Source: Leisingera caerulea DSM 24564
GTDB taxonomy: Bacteria > Pseudomonadota > Alphaproteobacteria > Rhodobacterales > Rhodobacteraceae
Assembly: GCF_000473325.1 (NCBI RefSeq)
Contig: NZ_AXBI01000020.1
Location: forward strand, 500,458 to 564,457
Length of the DNA stretch: 64,000 nt
Reading direction: 5' to 3'
Position 1 is the first letter of the stretch. Each line of letters begins with the position of its first letter. Positions 24,814-33,213 of this stretch are shown piece after piece. The notes under the pieces are model-generated. The model was not told the DNA's origin. It worked only from the letters and a program-made list of their open reading frames with translations, and did not search any database. A program made the translations under genes and the position numbers.

Positions 24814-25920
24814 ATGTTCGGAAAAATTGAAGATCTCATCCGGTCAAATTGCACGGCATTCCTTGCAGCATTGCTGATTGTGACATCGCCGACCGTCGGA
24901 GCTCAAGTGAATGTAAATCAAGGAGCAGCTGGAAGACCGAAGGAAAGGCCGAATTACTTAATTCCCCCCAGGCTATCCGCCGGGAGCGCTGCTTCCGCTT
25001 ATAGCGGCCGTCCCTGCGGTGCAGCGCCCGATAGTCCCTGCATTAACCGCCGAACGATGCGCGACTTGCAGGAGAGTCTCAATGCATTGGGGTTTGACGC
25101 AGGCCCCGCGGACGGGATCTTCGGGCTTCGGACATCACGAGCGCTAAATGCGTACCGCTCAGTAAAGGGTGCCCCGTTTTCCGGTTATCCACTCGCCAAG
25201 GAGGCTGAGGCAATTATAAGTGCAGCGAGAGAGGCCGATGGTAGCCAGCCGATCGCTGTGGCTGCAACTGCTGCTGTGGTGCCGCCAGACACACCCGGCG
25301 TCGCACCGGTTCCAACCCGGGTCTTTGCGGGACCTGGACAGTTCCCCCCATCACGCTTCAGGGGGTATGGCTTCCTTGCCTTCCCCGCATTGGCCTCAGA
25401 GTATGATTTCGACCGCCATATGAAGCTCTGCCAAGCATATGTGAACAGCCTGCCCGCAACCTCATCGGTCAAACAACCGCGAGGGGATCAATTCGTCACA
25501 GTATGGCCGATCAAGGACAAGAGGCTGGCGTCCTCCCTAAATGGCAAGTTTCTCAGGCTTGAGACGTCGGCCAAATGCTCGAAGGCCATCGATGATTATG
25601 ATGATGGACAAGCGCGTGAAGTGCTGGCCAATGTGCGCGCGGCTCAGAATGTTTCCCTGGATGGCCGGGGGCCCTACCTCTTCGGCTGGATCCCGGCGAA
25701 TGAGTACGGTCAGGCGGGCAAGCTCATCCTGATGCTGGACCTGTCTCGCGTCACCACCTACGAGCAGGCCCTGGTGCAGCTGCAAAGCTGGCAGCAGAAG
25801 ATTGCCACGAACCCTGAGCTGCTGCGCGATGGATTATCGGTCGAGAATATACGGCGAACGATCAGGGATTGGTCAGATCAGCACGGACAAGCATTCCTTA
25901 TGCTGATTGGGGCAGGGTAG
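24814..25920 (+). CDS. Exported protein with peptidoglycan-binding domain
   Basis: 368 aa from ATG 24814 with AGGTG upstream (a GTG at 24808 is the alternative). A signal peptide (FLAALLIVTSPTVGAQ) is followed by a PG_binding_1 domain (residues about 70-125: TMRDLQESLNALGFDAGPADGIFGLRTSRALNAYR), a Pro/Ala linker and an unrecognised 200-residue C-terminal domain with a YEQALVQLQSWQQK helix. It would bind cell-wall peptidoglycan in the periplasm. The C-terminal domain has no hydrolase motif that I can see. The 25927 gene starts 6 bases downstream. Confidence 0.75.
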   Translation: MFGKIEDLIRSNCTAFLAALLIVTSPTVGAQVNVNQGAAGRPKERPNYLIPPRLSAGSAASAYSGRPCGAAPDSPCINRRTMRDLQESLNALGFDAGPADGIFGLRTSRALNAYRSVKGAPFSGYPLAKEAEAIISAAREADGSQPIAVAATAAVVPPDTPGVAPVPTRVFAGPGQFPPSRFRGYGFLAFPALASEYDFDRHMKLCQAYVNSLPATSSVKQPRGDQFVTVWPIKDKRLASSLNGKFLRLETSAKCSKAIDDYDDGQAREVLANVRAAQNVSLDGRGPYLFGWIPANEYGQAGKLILMLDLSRVTTYEQALVQLQSWQQKIATNPELLRDGLSVENIRRTIRDWSDQHGQAFLMLIGAG

Positions 25921-25926
25921 GCGGAT

Positions 25927-26229
25927 ATGGGGCTTGCACAAATATCCCGCGGACTTCTCATTGCATTCGTTTTCGGTCTGTTTTTCACCTTCTGGGTCAA
26001 TCCTGGCACGACCGGCGGCCTTCTTCTTCTCATGGCGATCTCCACTGGCGTCATGTACCTCCTGGTCTCTGTGGCACATCTCATCTGGATTTTGGTTTCG
26101 CGCAGCCGAAGGTCTGCTGAACCGCCTCAGAGCGCAACGGAGGTCCCTAAAGCCCAATCCGGAGCAGGGATCACCTTCCGGTCTCAACGCGGAGATGGCA
26201 AATCGACAGACGATGGGCGCAGTGGCTAA
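25927..26229 (+). CDS. Small inner-membrane protein
   Basis: 100 aa with two hydrophobic helices (residues about 5-24 and 30-56) and a short basic, polar cytoplasmic tail. It is co-transcribed with the peptidoglycan-binding protein (6-base gap), so the two may be partners. No family recognised. Confidence 0.55.
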   Translation: MGLAQISRGLLIAFVFGLFFTFWVNPGTTGGLLLLMAISTGVMYLLVSVAHLIWILVSRSRRSAEPPQSATEVPKAQSGAGITFRSQRGDGKSTDDGRSG

Positions 26230-26344
26230 CCTAAAGACTGCCACGGCGGTAGCGCGTTCTCAGCCGTCGAAAACCCTCACCGCGCGCAGATTATCTTCAC
26301 CATTTTTGCCTTGCTTTAGAATTTCCTCACCCTGCCAGCCCAAA

Positions 26345-26375
26345 AAGAAACCCCCGCGGCATCGGCTGCGGGGGC
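26345..26375 (-). terminator. Terminator for the 26410 gene
   Basis: On the minus strand, CCCCCGC and GCGGGGG arms (26374-26368 and 26357-26351) are followed by TTTCTTTTT, 35 bases after the stop. Confidence 0.85.
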
Positions 26376-26409
26376 TGTTCAGGCGAGATGGTGGTCTGCC
26401 GGGGCCGGA

Positions 26410-26865
26410 TCAGTTCAGCTGGGAAGAATTCCCGGGCATCATGTCACGGTCGAAGTTCATCGTGAACGGGCGCATGGCCAGCTTGTAGACGATAAGGGCG
26501 CCGTCGACCTCGGCCGCCTGCCCGATGGCGTAGCCGTGGCGCGGCAGGGTTTCCTGGCCCAGGTCGAAGTCGAGCTTGAGGGGGACCGTGCGACCGAAGT
26601 TCTCCGCGTCATCCAGGGTGAGCAGGGCCTCATCCGGCGCCTTCGGGTTGAAGGAGATCGAGCCGCGGAACTCGATCACATTGCCCGCCAGCGTGGTGAT
26701 GCCGCGCGCCTTCTGAACCTCGAGCGCGTCAGAGACGCGGCGCACATCGGCAGGGGTCTTGATGCTGACTTTCGTCACATCGGCGGCGTCGGACGCGTCG
26801 ATGAAGTTGATGACCGCGCTCTTCTCCCCGATGGAAAGGCTGGCGGGATCGTAGAATCCGAACAT
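26410..26865 (-). CDS. Hypothetical protein
   Basis: 151 aa from ATG 26865; the frame extends further upstream, but the codon context and the FGFYDPASLSIG start fit this ATG, after GGAGACACAC. There is no signal peptide. The middle holds an ARGITTLAGNVIEFRGSISF strand block and an acidic end. It is preceded by the TTTTCGCA box at 26916 and a TTGTCA-N18-GGATAT promoter-like pair. It is the first backbone-type gene to the right of the cargo block. Function unknown. Confidence 0.55.
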   Translation of the reverse strand: MFGFYDPASLSIGEKSAVINFIDASDAADVTKVSIKTPADVRRVSDALEVQKARGITTLAGNVIEFRGSISFNPKAPDEALLTLDDAENFGRTVPLKLDFDLGQETLPRHGYAIGQAAEVDGALIVYKLAMRPFTMNFDRDMMPGNSSQLN

Positions 26866-26915
26866 GTGTGTCTCCGGTTTTTCTCGTTGAGCGCAGCCTG
26901 CTGGCCGCGTTCTAT

Positions 26916-26923
26916 TTTTCGCA
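26916..26923 (+). promoter_or_regulatory. TTTTCGCA box upstream of the 26410 gene
   Basis: Reads TGCGAAAAA in the direction of the minus-strand gene, just downstream of a -10-like GGATAT and 50 bases before ATG 26865. A DnaA-box-like TGTGGATAG lies at 26973-26981. Confidence 0.4.
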
Positions 26924-26987
26924 TATCCCATTCTGCCCCGATACCCTGACAAAACCTATGAGAACCGAAAAATGTGGATAGCTTTTC

Positions 26988-28283
26988 TCAGCTGCTTTCG
27001 AGAGCCGGGGCCGCGGCCGGGCGCGCAGTCCATGTCTGCCGGATCATTTCGGCGTAGACCGGATCCGGAGAGGGCAGCCAGTCCTGGTCGAGGCGGCGGC
27101 CGCCGCCGGTGCCGCTGCGCAGGTTGCGCTCGCCATAGACATGCAGCGTGCTCTTGGCGGTGTGGCCGGTCAGTGCCGCGGCCTGATGCGGTTCCATGGC
27201 CAGCTTGGCCCGTGTCGCGAAGGAGTGCCGGAAGGCATAGAGGTTCAGGTTCATGCCCTCGAAGCGCGGTTCCTGTTTGGCGATCTGCTTGAGGATTCGG
27301 GTCATCGAGGCCCGGATGCTGTCCTTGCGTTCGACGGTGAGCCGCAGCTTGCGGCACTGGGTGGCGAGCGCGATCAGGTTGAGCTGGCGGGTCGGGATCT
27401 TCTTGAGAACCTGCAGGCGGTATTCGGATTTCAGTTCCGCTTTCTGGTTTGTCGTTTTGGCCGATTTGATCATCAGGATGCTGGGGGCGCCGCTGCGCGT
27501 CATGGCATTGCGTGCGGCGACGCCCAGGTTGTCGCCGGTGTCGCGCGACGCCTGTTCGACGGTCATCATGAGTTCCTGGTGGAGCGCCATCGAGGGGTTC
27601 TCGCTGACCATGCGGACCATCTCGGGCGTGAAAGCGAGGTCAATCCTCGGCACCATGAGCGCGCAGTTCCAGACCTCGACCGGGCGCATTCCGGTGAACC
27701 ACATGACGTTCACGAAAAGTCTCAGTGTCCCCTCCAGACGGGCCTTGCCGGTGATCAGCGAGTTCAGGCTGTCGATGGGGTCATGGAGGCTCAGTTCCAA
27801 TTCGATGGCCGTCAGATCCCGGGCATTGAGGAACCGCTGCGACTTCTGATCGGTGCGCGCCTTGGTGTCCCCCTTCTTGCCGGTCAACAGCTCGACGAGC
27901 TCCTCCTCGACCAGGTCATGCCCGTTCAGGCGCAGGGTTTCCATTTCGCCGGACAGGATCTCTTCGCCGTCTTCCATGATGGTCCGGTAGGGGCGCCGCA
28001 CGGATTGCATGGCGGCATCAAAATCGTCACTGCCGGGCGCCTCCATCCAGCTGCGCACGGTGACGCCCGTGGGCCAGGAGCAGGTTCCATCGGTGCGCTC
28101 CACCTCTGAGAAGATTTTTCGCACAGCTGCGATCTCGACATTCACGGTGGCCACGGAGAGCGCGCGGGAACGGATCGACAATTGCGTCACCAGATCGATG
28201 AGCCGCGCAGGGCGTGAGAGGGCCTCGCAACGGCGTTCGGCGCAATCGATCAGGCGGTTGATGACATTCACGTATTGTTCCAT
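26988..28283 (-). CDS. Tyrosine recombinase (phage-integrase family)
   Basis: 431 aa from ATG 28283 with GGGGAAA upstream. Catalytic set: Arg200 in FTGMRPVEV, Arg352 in LYAFRHSFATR, His374 in LTGHTAKST and Tyr383 in LHVYG. The first position of the HxxR box is Tyr rather than His, a tolerated variant. The N-terminal half is a long SAM-like binding domain. It could resolve plasmid multimers, integrate the element, or act like Rci on a shufflon; however, no inverted-repeat shufflon was seen at pilV, which is 26 kb away. Single-gene unit. Confidence 0.85.
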   Translation of the reverse strand: MEQYVNVINRLIDCAERRCEALSRPARLIDLVTQLSIRSRALSVATVNVEIAAVRKIFSEVERTDGTCSWPTGVTVRSWMEAPGSDDFDAAMQSVRRPYRTIMEDGEEILSGEMETLRLNGHDLVEEELVELLTGKKGDTKARTDQKSQRFLNARDLTAIELELSLHDPIDSLNSLITGKARLEGTLRLFVNVMWFTGMRPVEVWNCALMVPRIDLAFTPEMVRMVSENPSMALHQELMMTVEQASRDTGDNLGVAARNAMTRSGAPSILMIKSAKTTNQKAELKSEYRLQVLKKIPTRQLNLIALATQCRKLRLTVERKDSIRASMTRILKQIAKQEPRFEGMNLNLYAFRHSFATRAKLAMEPHQAAALTGHTAKSTLHVYGERNLRSGTGGGRRLDQDWLPSPDPVYAEMIRQTWTARPAAAPALESS

Positions 28284-28924
28284 GGTTTCCCCATCTTGCC
28301 ACGATAAACCCCGGAGGGGAGGGGCATCGCATATTATCGGACCGGGTAAATTCCGGGTTCTGTTTTCGAGCCTGCCGCGCAGGCCGCCAGGCCGCGCTGT
28401 GACCGAGTGAGAGTCACCAGGCCCGCTTCCACATTTATAGGGCGCCTTTTCGAAAGAAGGTAGCCTTGGATCATTCATTTTCGCAAAACACTGTGGATGA
28501 CCAGCGCCGCCGGGGTGCTTCCTCGAAGATCTCGCAAGAAGCCGGTTGAAGGGCGGAAAAACTATTACACGACCCTGCGGCGGCAGATTGCACCCCTGCA
28601 TGGCGCACATGGTTTACTCCAGCCGTGAATATTCCGGCTATCGGCGAAAATTTGGGAGTCATTCACCCTGCGCATAAAGAGCGCAGCGCTTTTGCTGGCA
28701 GGTCCGCCGGCAGGCCGGGGTTGCGGCCGTGGAGCCTCCAGGCGGCACTTTATAGAGATGATGATGCGAGCGTCTCGGGGCGCGGAGCGAGCCGCGGCGC
28801 GTCGGGGTTTTCCACAATAATCAAGCCGGTCGATCGGGAAAGACCCGCATCAGACCTATTTTCGCACATTCGCCAAATGCTAGCCTGGGTCAGGTTTTCA
28901 CCAGGAGAACACAGGTAGAAATTC
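28284..28924. other. Long intergenic region upstream of dotD and the recombinase
   Basis: 641 bases without a supported gene. It holds two TTTTCGCA boxes (28478-28485 and 28859-28866), a DnaA-box-like TGTGGATGA (28492-28500) and TTTTCCACA (28808-28816). A candidate control or oriT-like region, but I saw no nic-type inverted repeat. Confidence 0.4.
28859..28881 (+). promoter_or_regulatory. Box promoter for the dotDCB-icmT operon
   Basis: TTTTCGCA (28859-28866) is followed after 9 bases by AATGCT (28876-28881). ATG of dotD is at 28925. Confidence 0.5.
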
Positions 28925-29413
28925 ATGAAACATTTGGCAGCCCCCTCGCTCGTCCTTGTCACGCTCATCTCGGCCTGTGGCTCCATGACGATCGGGACCC
29001 CCAAGGTCGATCCCATCCCTGAGATCGACGAGCAGATCGCTGAAGCGGTCGAGACCTCCTCGAAGGCAAATGAGGCCATCGCGCAGGTTGAAGTGGCAAC
29101 CGCCGCACCGGTGCGCGCAGGCCCGGGCCAGAGCGTCCCGCCTGGTGTCGTTCTGCCGCCAGAGGCCGTGCAGCCGGTCACCGTGGACTGGCAAGGCGCG
29201 ATCGAGCCGTTCCTCTCCGAGATGGCCGTGCGCGCCGGCTATGCCTTCAGTGTGACTGGAGACACCCCGGCCAATCCCATGATGATCTCGATCACCGCGA
29301 ATGAAGAGCCCCTCTTCGGGGTGGTCCGCCGCGCGGGGGCCATGGCGCACGGTTATGCCGACATCGGCTTCAACCCCTCCGCCAAGACCATCGAAATCCG
29401 TTACGGAGGCTGA
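28925..29413 (+). CDS. dotD: DotD/TraH-type outer-membrane lipoprotein of the type IVB system
   Basis: 162 aa. Lipoprotein signal with the lipobox ISAC (Cys18). The remainder has the DotD pattern: a flexible stretch, a helix (IDEQIAEAVETSSKANEAI), then a compact secretin-N-like alpha-beta domain (residues about 90-160: VDWQGAIEPFLSEMAVRAGY, ISITANEEPLFGVVR). DotD and DotC place the DotH ring in the outer membrane in Legionella, and TraH is the IncI counterpart. It is the first of a collinear dotD-dotC-dotB-icmT set, matching traH-traI-traJ-traK. Confidence 0.85.
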   Translation: MKHLAAPSLVLVTLISACGSMTIGTPKVDPIPEIDEQIAEAVETSSKANEAIAQVEVATAAPVRAGPGQSVPPGVVLPPEAVQPVTVDWQGAIEPFLSEMAVRAGYAFSVTGDTPANPMMISITANEEPLFGVVRRAGAMAHGYADIGFNPSAKTIEIRYGG

Positions 29414-29417
29414 TCGC

Positions 29418-30359
29418 ATGACGAGCCGCGCCCCCGCAATCATGGCCCTCGCCGGCCTCGCGCTCTCGGCCTGCACCTTGCCGGCCATTGAGCGCGGCAA
29501 GAGCTCCGATCTGGTGCCTCCGGCGATCGGTGCCGAAACAGACAACCTGCGGATTGGCGCGGAGCCTCCCGCGTCCGCGTCTGATATCCGGATTGCCATC
29601 TATGATCCGGACGATTCAAAGTCCGAGATCACCAAGCTGCGCTCGGAAGCCCTCAAGGAGGCCGCGCAGAGCTATGGATCGCAGATGGGTTATGCCCGGC
29701 GCTCCTGGGAGATCCTCGGCCGCCTGGAGGCACGCTCCCGTGACCTGAGCCAGGTGTTCGACTTCAACCGTGTGGTGTCTTCTGCTCCGGTGAAGGCGGG
29801 TGTCATTCTGCCGCCGGTCGTTTCACGCTCATTCGATGCCTTCACCACCGATGCGGATGGTCGGGAGGCCAGTGTGGCGGATGAATATCTGACCATCGTT
29901 CGCCCTGGCAGGATTTCGGCGCATGCCCCGACCTGGCGTGACTACCTGATCTTCGCGGCGCCCTCCCCGGAGGAACCTGCCCGCAGCCTGATGCCGTCAG
30001 GCTCGCAGGAGCTGAAGATGTTCAAAGGCTGGTTCGAGGATGGCTTTGATGCCGGCATTGAGTTGGCCGATGCTGAGTTCGAGCAGCGCATTGCCCGGCT
30101 GAAGCAGGACTATCAGGGGATGCTGCAATACCGGCGCCTGGTGGCAATGGGCATGATGGACCGGATGGTGCTTGCCGACGCCGACTTCGGCGTGACCGAA
30201 GACAACGGCCAGATGCGGATCGGCTCCTCGACCGTCCGGATCGTATCCGACGCATCGTTCCAGTCCGACCCGACACGCTGGAAAGTCCGCTCGGTGTCCG
30301 AACGCGATGCGCTCATCGTCGAGACCGGAGAGATCCCGTCGCTGTCCAATTTGGATTGA
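29418..30359 (+). CDS. dotC: DotC/TraI-type lipoprotein of the type IVB system
   Basis: 313 aa from ATG 29418. A lipobox LSAC follows the signal. The body matches DotC: a long helical region with LRSEALKEAAQSYGSQMGYARRSWEI, the VVSSAPVKAGVILPPVVSRS loop, TYVLRPGRIS-like strand and a C-terminal acidic region. DotC, with DotD, is required to localise DotH to the outer membrane. The gene begins 4 bases after dotD. The length and order fit the family. Confidence 0.88.
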   Translation: MTSRAPAIMALAGLALSACTLPAIERGKSSDLVPPAIGAETDNLRIGAEPPASASDIRIAIYDPDDSKSEITKLRSEALKEAAQSYGSQMGYARRSWEILGRLEARSRDLSQVFDFNRVVSSAPVKAGVILPPVVSRSFDAFTTDADGREASVADEYLTIVRPGRISAHAPTWRDYLIFAAPSPEEPARSLMPSGSQELKMFKGWFEDGFDAGIELADAEFEQRIARLKQDYQGMLQYRRLVAMGMMDRMVLADADFGVTEDNGQMRIGSSTVRIVSDASFQSDPTRWKVRSVSERDALIVETGEIPSLSNLD

Positions 30360-30363
30360 CCCC

Positions 30364-31638
30364 ATGAATGAAATGAGCCCCTCCAGCCAGCCGCGCACGC
30401 CCATGTCACGGAAAATGTCGCCGGGCGTCGAGAAGGCTGTCAAAGTGCAGCCGGATACCGAAGCCCGGACAATCCGCTTGCTGCCTGACGAGCCGCAGAG
30501 GATCTGCGTGCAGGATTTCCGCCAGATGCTGATGACGGCGGTGATGTCCGGCGCCTCGGACATCACCTTTCAGTCGGACCAGCAGCCGCGGCCGGAAATT
30601 CACGGCATTCTCTACCGGGGGATGACGCGCCCGCTGTCGCCGACGGAGCTGAACCTTGTTCTGGTCGAGGCTTACGGCGGGTCGAACGGTCCCACCGAAA
30701 TCAATGCGATGAATGTCCTCGATTTCTCCTACGAGCTGAACTTGCCGGATGGGGACCGTCAGCGCTTCCGTGTGAATGCCACCGGCATTTACGGCCGCGA
30801 TGGCGCGGGCGTGGAGCTGACCTTCCGGGCCCTCCCGCGGCGGACGCCGGATCTGGAAATGGTCAAGCTGGGCGCGGATGAGGTTGCGGCACTGGCCCCC
30901 CGGGACGGTATCGTTGTGATCGCAGGGGCGACCGGGTCGGGTAAGTCGACAACCATGGCGGCGCTGACGCGGTACCATTTGGAGGAAAGCCCCCGGCCGG
31001 TGAAGATCGTCGATATCCAAGCGCCGATCGAATACACCTTCCGGGATGTCATGAGCAGCCTGGGCGGATCCTCTTCGACGATCGGGCAGTCCGAAGTCGG
31101 CCGTCACGTGCGGTCCTTTGCGGAAGGTGTGCATTCGGCGCTGCGCCGCAAGCCCCACATCATCAACGTTGGCGAGGCGCGTGACTTCGAAACCATCGCC
31201 GCATCGCTCGAGGCTTCACTGACGGGGCACCTGGTCTACACGACCACGCATGCCGGTTCGGTTGCTGTTGCGATCCGGCGACTGCTGACGATTTTCCCCG
31301 GCAATGAGCGGGAGAGCCGCGGCTACGACCTGGTCAACGCGCTGCGCTTCCTGATGGTGCAGCATCTGGTGCCGACCCCTGATGGCAGCGGCCGGGTGCC
31401 GGTCCGGGAATACCTTCAGTTCACGGAAGCCATGCGTGAGCGCCTGCTGACGTCCCCGATGCAGGACTGGTCGACGATTGTTGATCAGGCGGTGCAGGGC
31501 GCGCTGGCTGGCCAGGACCCGGAGATGCAGCACGCGTCTTTGCAGTCAGTGTGTTCCAAGCTCTATGCGGAAGGAAAGATTACCCGCCGTGACGCGCTGC
31601 ACTTGGGCGGACGGTATGCAGTAGAAGGGCATGGCTGA
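30364..31638 (+). CDS. dotB: DotB/TraJ-type secretion ATPase (VirB11/PilT superfamily)
   Basis: 424 aa from ATG 30364. An N-terminal domain is followed by the RecA-like ATPase: Walker A GATGSGKST (about residues 188-196), an Asp box (DIQAPIEY), Walker B-type NVGEARDFET (about 268) and the His box TTTHAGSV. These features are those of hexameric DotB, the cytoplasmic ATPase that docks on the type IVB channel and energises transfer. Its stop overlaps the icmT start (TGATG), so expression is coupled. It is distinct from pilQ and from the ATPase at 55255. Confidence 0.9.
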   Translation: MNEMSPSSQPRTPMSRKMSPGVEKAVKVQPDTEARTIRLLPDEPQRICVQDFRQMLMTAVMSGASDITFQSDQQPRPEIHGILYRGMTRPLSPTELNLVLVEAYGGSNGPTEINAMNVLDFSYELNLPDGDRQRFRVNATGIYGRDGAGVELTFRALPRRTPDLEMVKLGADEVAALAPRDGIVVIAGATGSGKSTTMAALTRYHLEESPRPVKIVDIQAPIEYTFRDVMSSLGGSSSTIGQSEVGRHVRSFAEGVHSALRRKPHIINVGEARDFETIAASLEASLTGHLVYTTTHAGSVAVAIRRLLTIFPGNERESRGYDLVNALRFLMVQHLVPTPDGSGRVPVREYLQFTEAMRERLLTSPMQDWSTIVDQAVQGALAGQDPEMQHASLQSVCSKLYAEGKITRRDALHLGGRYAVEGHG

Positions 31639-32015
31639 TGTATTTCGGAACGCCCCTCTACTGGCGTGAGAGCCACAAGCAGCCGAGGTTTCTGCTGTTC
31701 GACAGCCGCCTGGTTGCAGTGCTCTTTCTGACCATCATGCACATCCGGTTGTGGACGATTATCCTGTCGATCGTGACCATCCTGGTGCTGTGGTTCTTCG
31801 AGCGCAAAGGCGTCAGCGCGGATAGCATCCTGCGCTTCCTCCGGGCACGCCTCGTTGGCCGCAAGCGCAGCGCCCGCGGTCTGCATCGCGAACGCTCAGC
31901 TGTGGATTTCGGCTTTGAAACCGAAGCCCACGTCCAGCGGGCCCGGCAGATGATCGAGCATCGCAGTCAGGCAGCGGAAAAAGGAAAGTCGAAGAAGGGG
32001 AAGGGGCGGAAATGA
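31638..32015 (+). CDS. icmT: IcmT/TraK-like inner-membrane protein
   Basis: 125 aa. The IcmT pattern is clear: WRESHKQPRFLLFDSRL start, a central hydrophobic helix pair (LFLTIMHIRLWTIILSIV, ILVLWFFERKG) and a basic RFLRARLVGRKR segment. It is longer than Legionella IcmT (about 86 aa) through a Lys-rich tail. Overlaps dotB and the next gene by 1 and 4 bases. Its role is in the inner-membrane part of the transfer channel. Confidence 0.85.
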   Translation: MYFGTPLYWRESHKQPRFLLFDSRLVAVLFLTIMHIRLWTIILSIVTILVLWFFERKGVSADSILRFLRARLVGRKRSARGLHRERSAVDFGFETEAHVQRARQMIEHRSQAAEKGKSKKGKGRK

Positions 32016-32518
32016 ACGCGCTTGTCAAAGAACCCGCAGAAACAGCAGCACGCATCCGAGTCTTCCGCTCTCCCGAGCCGCGCCTTACGGATGACTATCC
32101 AGGAATGCGCGAAGAGCGGGTCTTCGTCACAATTGGCCCGGGGGAAACCCGTGTGACCATTCTGGATGACGAAGGGGAGTGTGCGAAGAGCTGGACCGCG
32201 ATCTTCGGCTGGAGTTTTCTGTTCGGCGTTCCGGTTAACCTGGGTGACCGCATTATCACCCTGGATGAACAGGAAACGATCACCCTGGCCCTGAGCGGCC
32301 GGACCCGGATCTACGGCCGGATGGTTGATACGGCCTCCTTTGTGAAGGAGGCGGGCCGCCAGATGAGCGCCGGACTGGACGATATCCTCTCGCAGACCGT
32401 CGGGTCCGGAGCCCGCTTCTCAGCCATCGTCCTGGCAGCCCCGCAGTGGCTTCACGAACTTCTGTCCGGATCCATCGGGATCCGGCCGCATATCCTTCAC
32501 GAGATCAGCGACGCCTGA
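32012..32518 (+). CDS. Hypothetical protein in the dot operon
   Basis: 168 aa, overlapping icmT by four bases (ATGA), so probably part of the transfer operon. No signal peptide. An N-terminal part with MREERVFVTIGPGETRVTI is followed by alternating strands and a C-terminal helix pair. It could be a small cytoplasmic chaperone-like component in the place of IcmS/IcmR, but I see no match; the position is the only argument. Confidence 0.55.
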   Translation: MNALVKEPAETAARIRVFRSPEPRLTDDYPGMREERVFVTIGPGETRVTILDDEGECAKSWTAIFGWSFLFGVPVNLGDRIITLDEQETITLALSGRTRIYGRMVDTASFVKEAGRQMSAGLDDILSQTVGSGARFSAIVLAAPQWLHELLSGSIGIRPHILHEISDA

Positions 32519-32539
32519 TTGTAAATTCTGGAGAACATC

Positions 32540-32863
32540 ATGAAACGGATCATCGCAACCGCTTTGGGTTTTGCCGCGGCCGGGCTGATCAGCGCAACAC
32601 CCGCAGCTGCAGGCTTCTACCTCGAGGGCCTGCAGCCCTACGCGGGGGATTACTGCGCAGATGCGGACACCACGCTCAGCGACCCGCTGGTCGAGCCCCA
32701 TATCGACTGGGAAAACGCGTCACCTAGCGCCGAGACCCTGGAGGGTCACCCGCCCTATACGGCCCGGGGCTGCAAGACCGGCAAGTACGGCAAGGCCGGG
32801 CCCGGCCGCGTACACCCGGCAGTCAAGATCCACTCCAAGACATACCGTGTGCCACAAAAATGA
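32540..32863 (+). CDS. Small exported protein, function unknown
   Basis: 107 aa with a signal peptide (MKRIIATALGFAAAGLISATPAAAG). The mature 80 residues contain two cysteines (YCADAD and GCKTGK) and many Pro and Gly, with little secondary structure. The stop overlaps the next ATG (ATGA). Same operon as dotB by position. Confidence 0.5.
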   Translation: MKRIIATALGFAAAGLISATPAAAGFYLEGLQPYAGDYCADADTTLSDPLVEPHIDWENASPSAETLEGHPPYTARGCKTGKYGKAGPGRVHPAVKIHSKTYRVPQK

Positions 32864-33213
32864 CTTCCGGTTTCGAAAAGACTGTCGAAATGCTCAGCGG
32901 GGAGGACGGCCCATCCATTGTGGTGCGGCCTCTGTTCCCCTTCACAGCTGAAGGGTACCGCATCAAAACCCCGGCCGCGGTTGAGATCTATGGCGAGGGC
33001 AAGATGATCTCGCTGGATCTTCCCGCAGAGGTGCAGGAGGACTTCTTGTGTGCGGATCAGATCGAGCTTTGCGAGTTCCCGATCGAAGGCACAACCCCGG
33101 TTCGGGAGCTCATTCTGATCCGCGAAAGCAATCCTGAGATTGAGATTTTCGCAAACTCGCCGGAAGATACGGGCAACCCCAAACCGCTCAAGGAACTCCT
33201 CAATGGCGAATGA
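32860..33213 (+). CDS. Hypothetical acidic protein
   Basis: 117 aa, coupled to the preceding gene by ATGA and overlapping the DnaQ-like gene by 11 bases. It has a PLFPFTAEGYRIKTPAAVEIYGEGKMI core of strands and an acidic C-terminus. No signal peptide and no recognised motif. Confidence 0.5.
   Translation: MTSGFEKTVEMLSGEDGPSIVVRPLFPFTAEGYRIKTPAAVEIYGEGKMISLDLPAEVQEDFLCADQIELCEFPIEGTTPVRELILIRESNPEIEIFANSPEDTGNPKPLKELLNGE

Noticed and set aside
28284-28924. oriT in the long intergenic region
   Set aside because: No clear inverted repeat with adjacent nic-like sequence, and no relaxase gene is present next to it.
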